Source of the DNA: Ephydatia muelleri
Lineage: Eukaryota > Porifera > Demospongiae > Spongillida > Spongillidae
Direction: 5' to 3'
NCBI GenBank assembly: GCA_013339895.1
Contig: JABACO010000017.1
Span: 5,702,483-5,766,482, forward strand
DNA length: 64,000 bases
The notes under the pieces: model-generated
Database searches by the model: none
Seen by the model: only the letters and a program-made list of their open reading frames with translations
Told to the model about the DNA's origin: nothing
In this document: positions 20,741 through 32,517 of the stretch, in pieces
Layout of the letters: every line of letters begins with the position of its first letter
Position numbering within the stretch: position 1 is the first letter of the stretch
Position numbers and translations under genes: made by a program

Positions 20741-23700
20741 ATTAATAATTTGCACACGTAAATATTAATAAATGAGTTATCGACTAATTTTGTCAATATC
20801 TAACTACGTCGATTATCGATGCCTGCATGATGCCATACAGGATATAACCGACGATACAGTGATCGTTTCCGTATCGCGGCAACACAAGGGCTGTAGTATA
20901 AGATTGTGTTTCTGAAGAAATATTCGACTTTAATCAAAATACATTGTTATGAGCTCCAAGTACTAATAGCGGTTATACTGCATGTAAGATTCGATTCCAG
21001 ATAAGAAAAATTTGACTCGTATCAGGAAAACATGAGGTCCATACATTGCTATGCGGAGTTATATATAAACTGATTTGTTCCACTCATTCAACCATTCCAA
21101 TCTTTCGCCGTTAAAAATGGACGAAATCCCATGGTGTTGCATGAAAGAGTAACAGAACTGGTTAGCCAGCTGAATGAAAGACCAAACAAGGAGTAGAGAT
21201 GAAGGCAAAATGATATGAACAAGAGCCAATGTTAGAATCAAATTTGGATTATTCACATTGATATGTACATGTGCCATTTGACATATGGAGAAATGAGCGG
21301 TCACCAAAGTTGTAGAAGTTATGTTTCTGAGATTCAATCACATGATTTCTGTTGTGCATATTAAGAAAGACTTAATACGATTTTTTTGTGTGAATTATCC
21401 GTGATCCGTTTTTATAGAATATTAATTATGTAGAGCAACAACCTGTATTTGATAATTGTTAACTACTCCAAAAGGATACTTCACTTGCGGCAACGGAATT
21501 TTGTTGCTCAGTATCCTCTGTCTTAGATTCTAAAAAGAAAATCACCCCTTTATATTGAAAGTTTTGGTTCCTGGAGGCAAAATAGTAAACAAGTACCACC
21601 AGCTATAAATCTTGACTCCTGGTGGAATTTTCACTTGCGGCAACAGATTCTGGTCCATTATACACCAGTGTGTTTTGCTGTGGTGGAAACATTTTAACCT
21701 GTCGGTTCCTGGAGATTTATATTATAATGGCTCATGATTCAATTATTATTATTAAAAATGGCGGAAATGCGCTACTCTTGTAACACCCTTGCTCGTTCCC
21801 CGGCCCCATTTGGAAAATTAAAGCATCACGTTAACGTTAATTGCATAATTTGACGCAATAACAATAACAGCTCATTTATATTTTCTGCAAGATATTTATA
21901 ACTAACTCCTCAAGTAATTTTTTTATCATATACAAGGTCAGTTACTATAGTACGTATTACACTCTGTGTGTACCGATTACTCTTGCGTTTATGCATATGT
22001 GCCTATAAGAAGGCTTGTACATGCATACTACTCAACTGTCAATCCACCATTATTGTATGTGCGTACGTTGACAAATACACTTACACATCAAGACAAACGC
22101 AAGCTTTCGATCTGCCCTTTGTGACACGCACATACACACGCATGCAACACGCACATACATACCATGCACCCACACGTTGACAAGGCTTTTGGAGAAGGGC
22201 GTTCGGATATGGGAAGGCATGGTATTATGTGTATTAGGCCAAGCCTGGAAATAGGCATACATTGGGGCACACTGGCATACACACGTTGGGACATACGATT
22301 AGAGTGTGCGAGGGGGGAGAGGCCTGGGGAGGGAGACAAAGTTGTAGGCAAGCAGCTACATGTATGCATACATAGAGCCATGTGCATGTGTGTGTGGTAG
22401 AGGTATGAAGATCTTATACTTGTAGGCTTTTCTAAGAGTGACTGCATGCTGTACAGTGGAAGCTCAAACTGCTGAGGAAGCCAAACAAGACTGAGTCGTG
22501 TGACCGGAAGCCCGTAATAGATCTGCAGATGCAGTCAGCCGCAGTTAACAGAAATATCAACCAGTTTCAACGTTTGATGCGTGGCCATGGTGCAGAAAAA
22601 ATGAGACACACTTACACGCCAGTCTGGCGTGTCACAGCCACGTTTATTTTGCAGAGGGTATGCTATGCCAGATTACTTACAAGTACGAGTACAGTTCAAG
22701 GTACCGGTACTAGTAGAAGCGGGCCAGGATTGAACGTGTGTTGGCTGATCAAAGACAGATTGAGGCGCGGCTATAAAGCTCAGTTGCCACCTCCGACTTA
22801 GAAGCATATCCGCAAATGGTTATTATGTCGAAGACCGATCTGAGATCGCGTGCTTACATTTTAGTAATAAAACTACTTCGTGATGTAAAGCACGACTTAC
22901 TGCAGTACATAATGACCGCAACGACAGCAAGTACTAATTACTTTTTCTTTGACAATTTTTAGCACTGTTCCTTTCAGTGCACATGCCATACAATATATAT
23001 CATTATGACTTTCCGATTTTTCTCTATCCACTAATGCAATCGGAAAATATTTTCAACTTAAAACGCATTGATGTCCTCTCGATGTATTGGAATTTCTGGA
23101 TATGAATTATACAGATATATATGATGCTTGCTGTGCATAATGTTCACTATCCAAGTACGAAAAGTATTCATAAACAGTAACAATTAACGTACGTGTAAAG
23201 CATTTCAATCCAGTAAGATTGAATGGTAATTTATTGCTAAGTATTTCTTCAACGTTTTATGCCCCATTAATAAAATAAAAATTGTCAAATTAAGCAACAC
23301 TTAATCTGGAGAGTTGGAAACTCAATTTGATAATTGGTACCTGTTTGGCGTAACCTGTCCCCCTAGGATAAGATACTTTGATATCAAGTGTCCCTTTCAG
23401 TAGTAAACGGTCTTCCTGGACACTTACTCAGGAGTAAAGTGTCCAAAGAAAGCTAACTCAGACAAGTCACTCTGAATAAAGTCTACGTCAGTAATTTGAA
23501 TTTTGTCAAAATACACAATCTATACTGCGTGGAATTGGTAGAAGGGACGGAAAAGATATTGTATCTTAAGCAATTTTAATTACATTTTACTGTAAGGAGT
23601 GTAGTGAACTTGCATTAAAAAAATTATCTTCTCCAGGTAGACTAAAGATGGTTGTAGACAGTAAAGTGAAGGAATGAGATTTAGAGTAAATATATAAAGG

Positions 23701-24504
23701 AATCGCAAGGTTATATATTTTCGCGCGATGTATAAGCGACACCCGCGTTGTATCTCTCATCCGTTGGCGGTTAGACTTTCTAATATACAAAAACTAACTT
23801 CAATACCAAAGTATTGATGCCCTTTTGATCTTTCAATCAAGCACGCGAAGCCAAGAAGCCCACACGTGGAAAGCATGCATGGCTCCGGCGGACCACTACT
23901 CCAATTAACGAGGGACAATTGATCTATTTCAGAAAATCACAATTCCGTAACAATATGGCAAGAAAATTAAGCCCGTGAGTGCACTCTGTATTTCATTGGT
24001 CCATTCCATGCATATACAGACGTCATGTACACGGAGCATGCGATTTTTATGCCAGAAACGTTTTCCCGCGCCGTGGGATTGAACTTGTTCAGTATTAAAA
24101 TTAATATATGTATCCATCATCATAGCGCTATAGCAAGTACATATGGGATCTTTTCCGCGAAATAGGACCTAGCGCATACATCATAAAATTTCCAGTATGC
24201 GCAGTTCAGTATGTCATCAGGACAGAACATCATTCATGAACAATACAGGTAATTATAAAAAGGATCAGCTTTGTAAGTTATTAATTCCATTATGCAGTTA
24301 TGGTGCAGTTTGTCTTAAACATACCCCAGTGTGCAAGGCCTGGTTGTTCATCGCTAGTCAAATAAGTAGCGATACGCATATCAATGGTATCAATTAAAAT
24401 GATGTCGGTATTGTGTTACCGATAAGTGCTAGTAACCACAAGTTACTGGTCAGCGCGTCAGATACTGTAGTTACATTGTTTCTTTCGCTTTAAAATATAA
24501 AGAG
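20741..24504. other. no gene recognised over 3.7 kb
   Basis: ORFs are short and lack motifs. Small features: TTCACTTGCGGCAACGGAAT near 21480 is repeated as TTCACTTGCGGCAACAGATT near 21630; a hairpin GGACACTT/AAGTGTCC at 23424-23452. Several short CATGTAC/TACATG palindromes. I see no RNA gene. Confidence 0.45.
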
Positions 24505-24595
24505 TGAATAGCACTCCAACTGGAGTGCTATATTATATAGCTTTTTGGAGTGCTTGTCACTGACTCCAAAAAGCAAATATAGCACTCCAGTTTTT
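24505..24595. mobile_element. compound hairpin, MITE-like
   Basis: ATAGCACTCC and GGAGTGCTAT form one hairpin, and GCTTTTTGGAGT with ACTCCAAAAAGC forms a second, followed by a third ATAGCACTCCAG. These are nested inverted copies of one motif. Confidence 0.55.
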
Positions 24596-25633
<1,038 letters not shown>

Positions 25634-25926
25634 GGCAGTACTCAATTCTCTGCCCTAGGACAGTGGTGGGTATCGGATAATAACTTTTTGCGGTGCGTCC
25701 AGGGACTTCTTCTCTGGAATTATATACATTCATCAACCGACAACGTGCACATTTATATGTAACAACTCCTTTGATTTGATGCCTTGATGCTTATCATCAC
25801 ATGTCTACAACAAACTAGGAAGGAAACGATTTGCTACACGTATTTACACAAGTCTCTAAACATGTGTCCATTAAATGGAATGCACATCAATCCATATCCA
25901 AAATCTTCATATGCGCACTTGTTCTG

Positions 25927-26467
25927 TTACTGATACGAATAACTGCCGCTGTATTCAGTGGAGCGAGATCCGTAGCTGTCCGAGTAACTTTTGGAGTGCT
26001 CGTATCCGGAGTAATCGCTGTGGCTGTTACCCATGGTGATGGCGATGGTTATGTCCTCCGTACTCGTCGCGGAGAACGCGCTTATTACCCGCTGTGTTGG
26101 AACCGCTGTTAGAATCACTGTTAGAAGTGTGGTCATCATTGCCGTTGGAATTGCTGTCAGAGTTGGACTTGCTGTTAGCTGATTTGGACTTGCTTTTAAA
26201 GTCGGACTTGCTTTTAAAGTCGGACTTGCTTTTAAAGTCGGACTTGCTTTTAGAGTCGGACTTGCTTTTAAAGTCGGACTTACTTTTAGAGTCGACATCG
26301 GAGTTGCTGTTAGCTATTGAGTTGGGATTGCTGTTCGAGTTGGACCTGCTTTTAGATTTGGACTTGCTGTCGCTCTCGGATTTGTCACCATGATCGGACC
26401 GGCCTATTTCAGCAGCGGCCACGATTCCAAGTATGACGACGAACACAACAAGAGTCTCAATCCTCAT
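25927..26467 (-). CDS. secreted Ser/Lys/Asp-repeat protein, copy D (same signal peptide, frame break)
   Basis: The ATG at 26465-26467 opens a signal peptide differing from copies A-C by one residue (MRIETLVVFVVILGIVAAA). Then comes a 90-residue region of KSKSDF-type six-residue repeats (18-bp DNA repeats, about 26180-26290), Asn/Ser-rich sequence, and KRVLRDEYGGHNHRHHH, the counterpart of KKRGLLRDYSGHHKHHYGG in A-C. The frame stops at 26027-26029 after 146 residues. The next frame continues to 25927 with GNSHSDYSGYEHSKSYSDSY, which resembles the ending of A-C. So a small indel has cut off the Tyr-rich tail, or the assembly has an error, or a spliced form exists. Function is unknown; highly charged Ser/Asp repeats would suit mineral or glycan contact, by inference only. 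Confidence 0.7.
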
Positions 26468-26514
26468 TTTCTACCTGTGGGGTTTGCGATGAATAAGAAG
26501 CTGTGAGTGAATCT

Positions 26515-26521
26515 TTATATA
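26515..26521 (-). promoter_or_regulatory. TATA box of gene D
   Basis: TATATAAAG on the minus strand, 47 bases upstream of the ATG, after CTTG as in copies A-C. The leader also keeps CATCGCAAA. Confidence 0.65.
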
Positions 26522-26529
26522 CAAGTGCA

Positions 26530-27236
26530 GCCTTTGATGTCACACAGTGAGGTCGACCTGCGGTTACTTTTTGCGTCTTCAAGCATGTTGCTGGCATCAA
26601 CAATCAGACAATCATCTATTGATAACTCACAGCCTGCACACCGCCCATGCATGCAAGTATTTATTTCGGTAGGTCTTAACGGTCTATAACATAAGGCTGT
26701 TCTGTGCGAGTACACCGACTTGACTCACTGTTGTTTCGTGTCCCGCTGAAGGTCATTTGAACGAACGCTCTCATTGATGTTGAAATATCCCCTCCGAAAT
26801 GTATCTGTAACGCGCGCGAGGCATGGATTTGCGCAATCCAGCTGGATCGGCGGATTGTACCACAAACCAGGCATTGACCGCGCAATCCTGGATTGCTCGT
26901 GCGCAATGCATTGATCTGGACACTCATTGCCAGAAATTTCGGAGATCAACCTATAACTCCGGCTAGAAACGTAGTAAATAGATTCTGCATTCACTGGTGC
27001 AAGCGACTCATTTATCAAATGATAAGAACAACTAAGTTATTTAACAGTCTTTACGACAGCAAATTTTATTTTAATTTATAAGTACCTATGTCATCAGAAG
27101 GTTGAACACCTCCTTTTGAACAATGTTTATTTTCGTTCTGCTTATTCATTTTTACGCATGCACGTTGCACTGTTACCCAGCTCACTTTGCTATCCACAAT
27201 TATACATCGACACTACGGTACGGCAGGTGGCCGGTG
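26530..27236. other. no gene recognised
   Basis: Overlapping short ORFs on both strands without recognisable domains. Nothing I can support. Confidence 0.45.
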
Positions 27237-27400
27237 TCACGGAATAGATTATCCCCCAATAATTTTATCCCCCGGATAATGTATTCCGGAATAGATTATC
27301 CCCCGGATAAATAAATGTATTCCGGAATAGATTATCCCCCCACGATAAATAATTCCGGAATAGTTTTATCATCCCTTGGAATAGATTAACCCCCTTTAAT
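27237..27400. repeat. tandem repeat of ATTCCGGAATAGATTATCCC units
   Basis: Four to five degenerate units of roughly 30-48 bases, each with GGAATAGATTATCCCCC and most with ATTCCGGAAT, a perfect palindrome. Unit spacing varies. Confidence 0.8.
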
Positions 27401-27640
27401 AAAACGCTCAATCGTGTCCACCATAACGGATGGAAATAAAAGAATACAACGACATTGTTCGTTTCCTTGAGAGCAAAGACAGTAAGCAGCGAATTTGGCC
27501 TCGGGATGTGGTGGAGTCAAAAGATGGCAAAGGTGCTAAAAGGGCGTATCGATAGAAATGTGAGCTAAATAGTCTTCCATCCAAGGCAATCTATAAACCT
27601 ATCTATGCAGAGGACCGGTGTCATAGTTTTCTGACTCCCG
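27400..27640. other. short unassigned stretch between two repeat arrays
   Basis: Nothing recognisable; it separates the two arrays. Confidence 0.4.
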
Positions 27641-27800
27641 GTCATTGATCCCTAGGGATTATTGACGCCCAGCCATTGAACGCTAGCGATCAATGACTCC
27701 CCAAACATTATTACCTAGGTATCAATGACTCCCTTAGGTATAAATGGCTCCCCGGACCTCCTGGGAGTCAATGATACTAGATATTAATAACTCCCATAAA
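27640..27800. repeat. degenerate repeat array of TCAATGACTCCC / palindromic spacers
   Basis: Words like TCAATGACTCCC, ATTGACGCCC and ATTGATCCC recur five to six times at about 25-35 bases. Between them stand short palindromes such as CCTAGG, GCTAGC and CTAGATATTA. Confidence 0.6.
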
Positions 27801-28237
27801 TAATTAATAGAGCTTCATTAAATGTTTTCAAAGAAGAAAAAAAAAAAAGCATGATATAAAAATTGGGGGGCTATGCCAGGCATTTTGAACATGTGCTGCA
27901 TTTCCGATTTACAGTGATGTCCTTTTTGTTTCTGATTTCCATACAACAGTAGTGATACCATCTCTGACACAGAGTGCACTGAACTTTTGTCATAATGATC
28001 AGGCATACGACAGATGCAATAAAGCTCGCGTTCGCTGGTTTGCAACGATGAATACAAACAGTTTTGACTGCTTGTGGTGAATGCTGTGGAAAACGTTGTA
28101 ATGTGCCAGTGTTTAGACATTTTAAGGGGTGTGGTCTCGTATCACTTTCGATGAAAGATGTGGTGTGGAATCCGTGCCAAAAAAATCACTGGTTTACGCG
28201 GACCACCTGCTTTTCAACGGTCACCCACTTTTTCCGC

Positions 28238-28305
28238 AGGCCACATAGTTTTGGAAGGCCACATAGTTTTGTAAGGCCACATAGTTTTGGAAGGCCACAT
28301 AGTGA
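28238..28305 (+). repeat. 18-bp tandem repeat, four copies
   Basis: GGCCACATAGTTTTGGAA repeats four times, the last partial, with one T for G change. Confidence 0.85.
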
Positions 28306-28903
28306 TTTATTTCTCTTTCTCTGCTGAATTGGATGTTTGTTGTAGAATTAGAAAAATGCCGTCGTATTAACAATTAACCAGCAATAACGGGGTCTGGTGC
28401 GGGGCCTCGTGTGGTGCACCAGCATGCATGTATAGTGTTCAGAAACGTCACTACTCACTCCGCAACTACTATAATCAAGTCGAAAGTATTAATATGCCTT
28501 GTGTACTTATAAAATGACACAGCTTTGTAGCTTAGCCAGCTGTATTTTTCACACCCTATCTCAGCTGAGGGCGCTTCATTCCGCGGCATGCACCATGCGA
28601 GCGTTTTTTGAAAGGGAAAACTTAACAGGATAACATTTCTCTGGTATCACTGTATGACTTTTAATTCGTTAGAGCTGACACAGATGAATGCGCTTGAAAA
28701 TATCGAGCAAATGGGGTCCTTTAATTTCTCTTGCATTATGCATAATTAATACAATTATCATAGTTACATGTATACTAACAAGCTCTGATTTAGTCTTCAT
28801 GTCATGCACTGTACACTGCAGATTACCTAGCACAAGATAATACATACACTACATGAATAAAAATTGAAGTGCACTTAGAAAAGTGAATAACTAAATGAAT
28901 AAA
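28306..28903. other. no gene recognised
   Basis: AT-rich; no protein-like ORF and no repeats seen. Confidence 0.5.
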
Positions 28904-29708
28904 TGGGTCAGTTTCCGAGAAAATGAAAAGTGGCTATATATATAAAGTTATTAAAATGCTTCACGTTTGAATCGCTAAAACTCCGTAAAGGTTTAAGCTA
29001 TCAACTTCCTATTTCGAACACTTCTTGCCACACCACTTCTCTCTACGAAATTCGATTATGGTGGCTTACCCTTGCTCCTTGCCGACGTTACAAGGCACAG
29101 TACCCCGAAGGGTTCAAAATCCAGGTAGCTCCCTGCAGGAATGTCCAAATCACTTCAAAATCGATATGCACGTAAAGGAGTCCTGTCACTATTGATTTCT
29201 GCAGATTGTTGATTTTTACCTTATCCGTTATGGAGATACAGCAATGCAAAGTAAGTCCACGTTTCCCGCTCGAATCGCGCCTTTCTCAGTCCCACTCGGG
29301 AGAATGGAAGCGGTTCAAGGACTGAGAAAGGCGCGATTCGAGCGGGAAACGTGGACTTACTTTGCATTGCTGTATCTCCATAACGGAAGAGGTAAAAATC
29401 AACGATCTGCAGAAATCAATAGTGACAGGACTCCTTTACGTGCATATTGATTTTGAAGTGATTTGGACATTCCTGCAGGGAGCTACCTGGATTTTGAACC
29501 CCTCGGGGTACTGTGCCTTGTAACGTCGGCAAGGAGCAAGGGTAAGACACCAAAATATAGTTTCGTAGAGAGAAGTGGTGTGGCACGAAGTGTTTGAAAT
29601 AGGAAGTTGATTGCTTAAACCGTTATGGAGTTTTAGCAATTCAAACGTGAAGCTTTTTATAACTTTTTATATATATAGCCACTTTTCATTTTCTCGGAAA
29701 CTGACCCA
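28904..29708. mobile_element. 805-bp foldback element (long near-perfect palindrome)
   Basis: Arms 28904-29300 and 29320-29708 are inverted copies with few differences, so an RNA from here would fold into a hairpin of nearly 400 bp. Ends are TGGGTCAGTTTCCGAGAAAA. AATAAA occurs on both flanks and may be part of the target duplication. It is related to the 258-bp element at 17386 and to the split copy at 7965-8283/10013-10060. No coding sequence inside. Confidence 0.9.
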
Positions 29709-30300
29709 AAAATAAATGATAAATTACTAATACTTATTAATGACACGGTAATTTAATAACAAAAAAAAAAAAAGATTAGCATAAACAATAATGATTTAGG
29801 GCTGAAGTTCAGGATGAGGCACTGGGCAACCCTGGACGCTGTCAACTGATACTGTGAAGGAGGCTCGGTGAAGAGCTGCTGCTTCAGAATATTTCTATTT
29901 TTTTCCTCAGTACATGTATCACGAGCAGTTATGATTCTACATAATTTTAATCGGCCAGTCATCAATGATGGGTCCTCATGCATCAAACCAATGAAATTAC
30001 TGGAGAATAAAGTATTATAATATTAGCCCGGACTGGTTCAACAATCACTGTAGAAAGACCAATAAATGCATCTCTCAAACTTTGATAAGCATCGGGTCTC
30101 TCAGACCAAGGACAACTAAGATCAGGGCCATCGTTTAGGGCAGGTGTCAGGTGAAGCAAACTCCTTCTCATATCTGCTTCAGAATCTGTAAGTTGGCATC
30201 CAATGAGGCAATACCAGTTTTTTGTTTGTTTGAGCATTGTTTATGTTTTAGTGTTGTAAGTTATTTAATGTGCACAATCACTGATTACAATAAAACTGTA
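29709..30300. other. no gene recognised
   Basis: Short ORFs only. A 13-base poly-A run at about 29761-29773. Confidence 0.45.
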
Positions 30301-30304
30301 AAAA

Positions 30305-30720
30305 AAGAAATTTTTGAGTGTCCAGAAATCATTCTTGACCCACTAGGTCATATTGCAGCCTCTTACAAACATAGTGGGGATGTGGTTGCTTGGCACAACC
30401 ATATACATGACATCTTTGTCGTCGTGCTCATTTTTCTGTGAGATTTAAAATGGGGTATGGTTTTATCCAGAGACCATATCAACTGTTGCCCTGCAGACCT
30501 TGTTCCGAGTTGGGACACATAAGCATGCCAGCAGCCTTTGATGTCACGGTTACCCCTGTCACCCTGAATGAGTCTAGTATCTGTGGGCTCTGCAGCCCAC
30601 GCAGCTGAAATTAGGAAGCATGCAGCACTGACAGAAGGGCAGGACTGGGGGTGGACATGTGTTCCCATAACCGTAGAAACCTATGGCAACTAGTGGAAGA
30701 GGGATTTACTCCTGCCATGC
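30305..30720 (+). pseudogene. retroelement-derived fragment (DPLGH / KHAA..WGWTCVP type)
   Basis: DPLGHIAASYKHSGDVVAWHN at about 30339-30405 matches a cysteine/histidine-rich block I know from reverse-transcriptase-associated proteins of invertebrates and fish. Further on, in changing frames, come CPADLVPSWDT, then a segment ending RKHAALTE.. and WGWTCVPITVETYG, which is the usual downstream block. Frames are broken several times, so it is dead. Exact superfamily not determined. Confidence 0.55.
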
Positions 30721-31059
30721 ATCTTTGCTATTCGTCAGCCAGTCTGTAAGCTTACCGAAACCAAAATAGTTACCGCTGAAATATATTGTATATTGCTGTT
30801 AGTCGGTAGTACAAAATACTCAGACATTACTGGCCCATGAATTGCTTGCGTGGTCCTTGAATTTTAGTGTTTAGTTATGGTAATCAAGTTATTTTTAATG
30901 CGATATATATTATTATTATAAGGACCCTCAAGTTGCCTGCTATTGCTGTGTCAGTGTGGTGATGTTTGCAAATTGGTACACTTGTGAGATCTACGACCTC
31001 TTTGTTAGTGGCTGAAGCTTTGAGAAATTATGATGATGATGATGTTCGCCATGCATTGC

Positions 31060-31480
31060 TTCACAGAGTACACCTCCGTAGACCATGCTTGGCAACAGGC
31101 CCTACTTGGCTTAAGTATAGTGGTGGCCTTGAATGGGCTTCGTTGCTTATCACACCACTCTTCAGCAGCATATATTGCTTCCCTCACAGCATCTGGAAGT
31201 AATCCCAACATTTTGTACGCTCTATACAACACTACAACTCCTTTGTTTAACTTGCTGAGCAGTTCAGTGGAAGCAGCTTTGCAGTCACAGGCCACCAAAA
31301 TGATCTGACCAGCAGCCTGGAAACCATCAATGCAGGCTCCCCTTCCAATCTTTAGCTCTGCCTGACTAAGCACGAATTCTATCTGCCTCATCTCCCCCAT
31401 GCTTCTTCATGGTTTCAGGTTGTTCCAGCACCTGGGCTCAATCTCCACCTTGACCCTGCTGAGTTTCACGCTGATATGCT
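31060..31480 (+). pseudogene. second fragment of the same retroelement family
   Basis: Plus strand reads WQQALLGL, GLRCLSHHSSAAYIASLTAS at about 31090-31200, then GLNLHLDPAEFHADML at about 31425-31470 in another frame. In intact members these blocks come before the DPLGH block, yet here they lie after it, so this is a separate or rearranged copy. The long minus-strand ORF over the same bases is a shadow. Confidence 0.5.
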
Positions 31481-31720
31481 ACAACAGGCTTTGTGACATC
31501 TTTGTATATTGAGTCTTGCAGGGGAGCCTGTTTTGGTGCCCAATGCAAGTTGAAGCAGGGAGTGGTCTTGGGCATGATTAATGGTGTACACTACAAACTG
31601 ATGTTCTGCATGGTCCCTGACTGGATGTTAGCTAGGCAAGCCAGCTGCATGCCTTTGTCATTACCATTACATCACAATGCTATGCAGCAATACTAAATGT
31701 ACTGAACTTGGGGGTGGAAG
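31481..31720. other. no gene recognised
   Basis: Probably tail of the retroelement fragment; nothing further recognisable. Confidence 0.4.
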
Positions 31721-31770
31721 CAGTGCTGCCGCGATATGGTCTGTAGCCGATATCGTGTATATCGCGATAT

Positions 31771-31989
31771 CAGGGCCGGCGGAAGCTTATATAAAGTGGT
31801 AGGGCAGGCTATGAATAATTAATTAACCACAAAAATTCAATTACGCAATTACGGTACGGCGGCCATTGCGCATGCTAACGGTTATTTATAAATTTAATCA
31901 AAGCGAATTAATTAATGAAAATTATCTTAGTCGCGGGAAAAAGTGGTAGGGCAAATGCCCTACCTGCCCTATGGGCTGCGCCGGCCCTG
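31771..31989. mobile_element. 219-bp MITE nested in the hAT left end
   Basis: CAGGGCCGGCG at the left and CGCCGGCCCTG at the right are perfect inverted ends; GTGGTAGGGCA is repeated within both halves (direct at the left and again at 31943). It interrupts the ATCGCGATAT-rich subterminal array, with GATAT on both sides. Non-autonomous, hAT-like ends. Confidence 0.75.
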
Positions 31990-32179
31990 GATATATCGCG
32001 ATATGAGTGAAATATCGCGATATTATATCGCGATATAGTAAATGTATTCATCGATCAATTATTTCTTAATAATTCATTGCAGCGCTATTTGCTGCTGTTC
32101 AGTTATGGCTGCGACAAAAGAATCGACAGATAAACCGTCCTATCACGCTGTAGACCAAGGAGAATATCGTAGGCGTTGA

Positions 32180-32345
32180 CCGCAAAATGTTTAGGAGTAA
32201 TGCGTGGGAACATTTTGGGTGGCACAAAAAAGCAATCGGGTCGTCCTGGGTTGTTGCAACACGCGCTGTGCATGGGTGTCCAGAAAAGGCAACAATACAT
32301 CCAATATATGGCATCACCTAAAATCCGTGCATGGTGTTACAGAAG
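32180..32345 (+). pseudogene. BED zinc finger part of the hAT transposase
   Basis: NAWEHFGWHKK opens a BED finger in one frame, and CCNTRC...SNIWHHLKSVH continues it in the next frame, giving the C-x2-C and H-x4-H metal ligands. The frame change near 32245 means this copy does not make a working finger. BED fingers bind the ends of the element; the catalytic part resumes beyond the nested element at 36440. Confidence 0.65.
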
Positions 32346-32517
32346 ACAGCAAAATTAAGTCTATGCATCAGTGTATTAATTATTGTGCACGTGAATAAAC
32401 GAAACTCATTCAATAGACCTTCTGCAACTCGCGTCCTACGTAATTGTTTATTGCTTTATTGCGTCACGTCATCGCCGGAAGTAAACATTACATCATTCGT
32501 AGTGGATACAGAGAACA

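Noticed and set aside
27237..28305. Tandem arrays resembling a CRISPR array
   Set aside because: Units are contiguous or irregular without unique spacers of fixed size, no cas genes are near, and the window is eukaryotic.
31005..31400. 131-codon minus-strand helical ORF that at first looked like a cytoskeletal helical-bundle protein
   Set aside because: The plus strand encodes recognisable retroelement blocks (SSAAYIASL, LHLDPAEF) over the same bases, so the minus ORF is a shadow.
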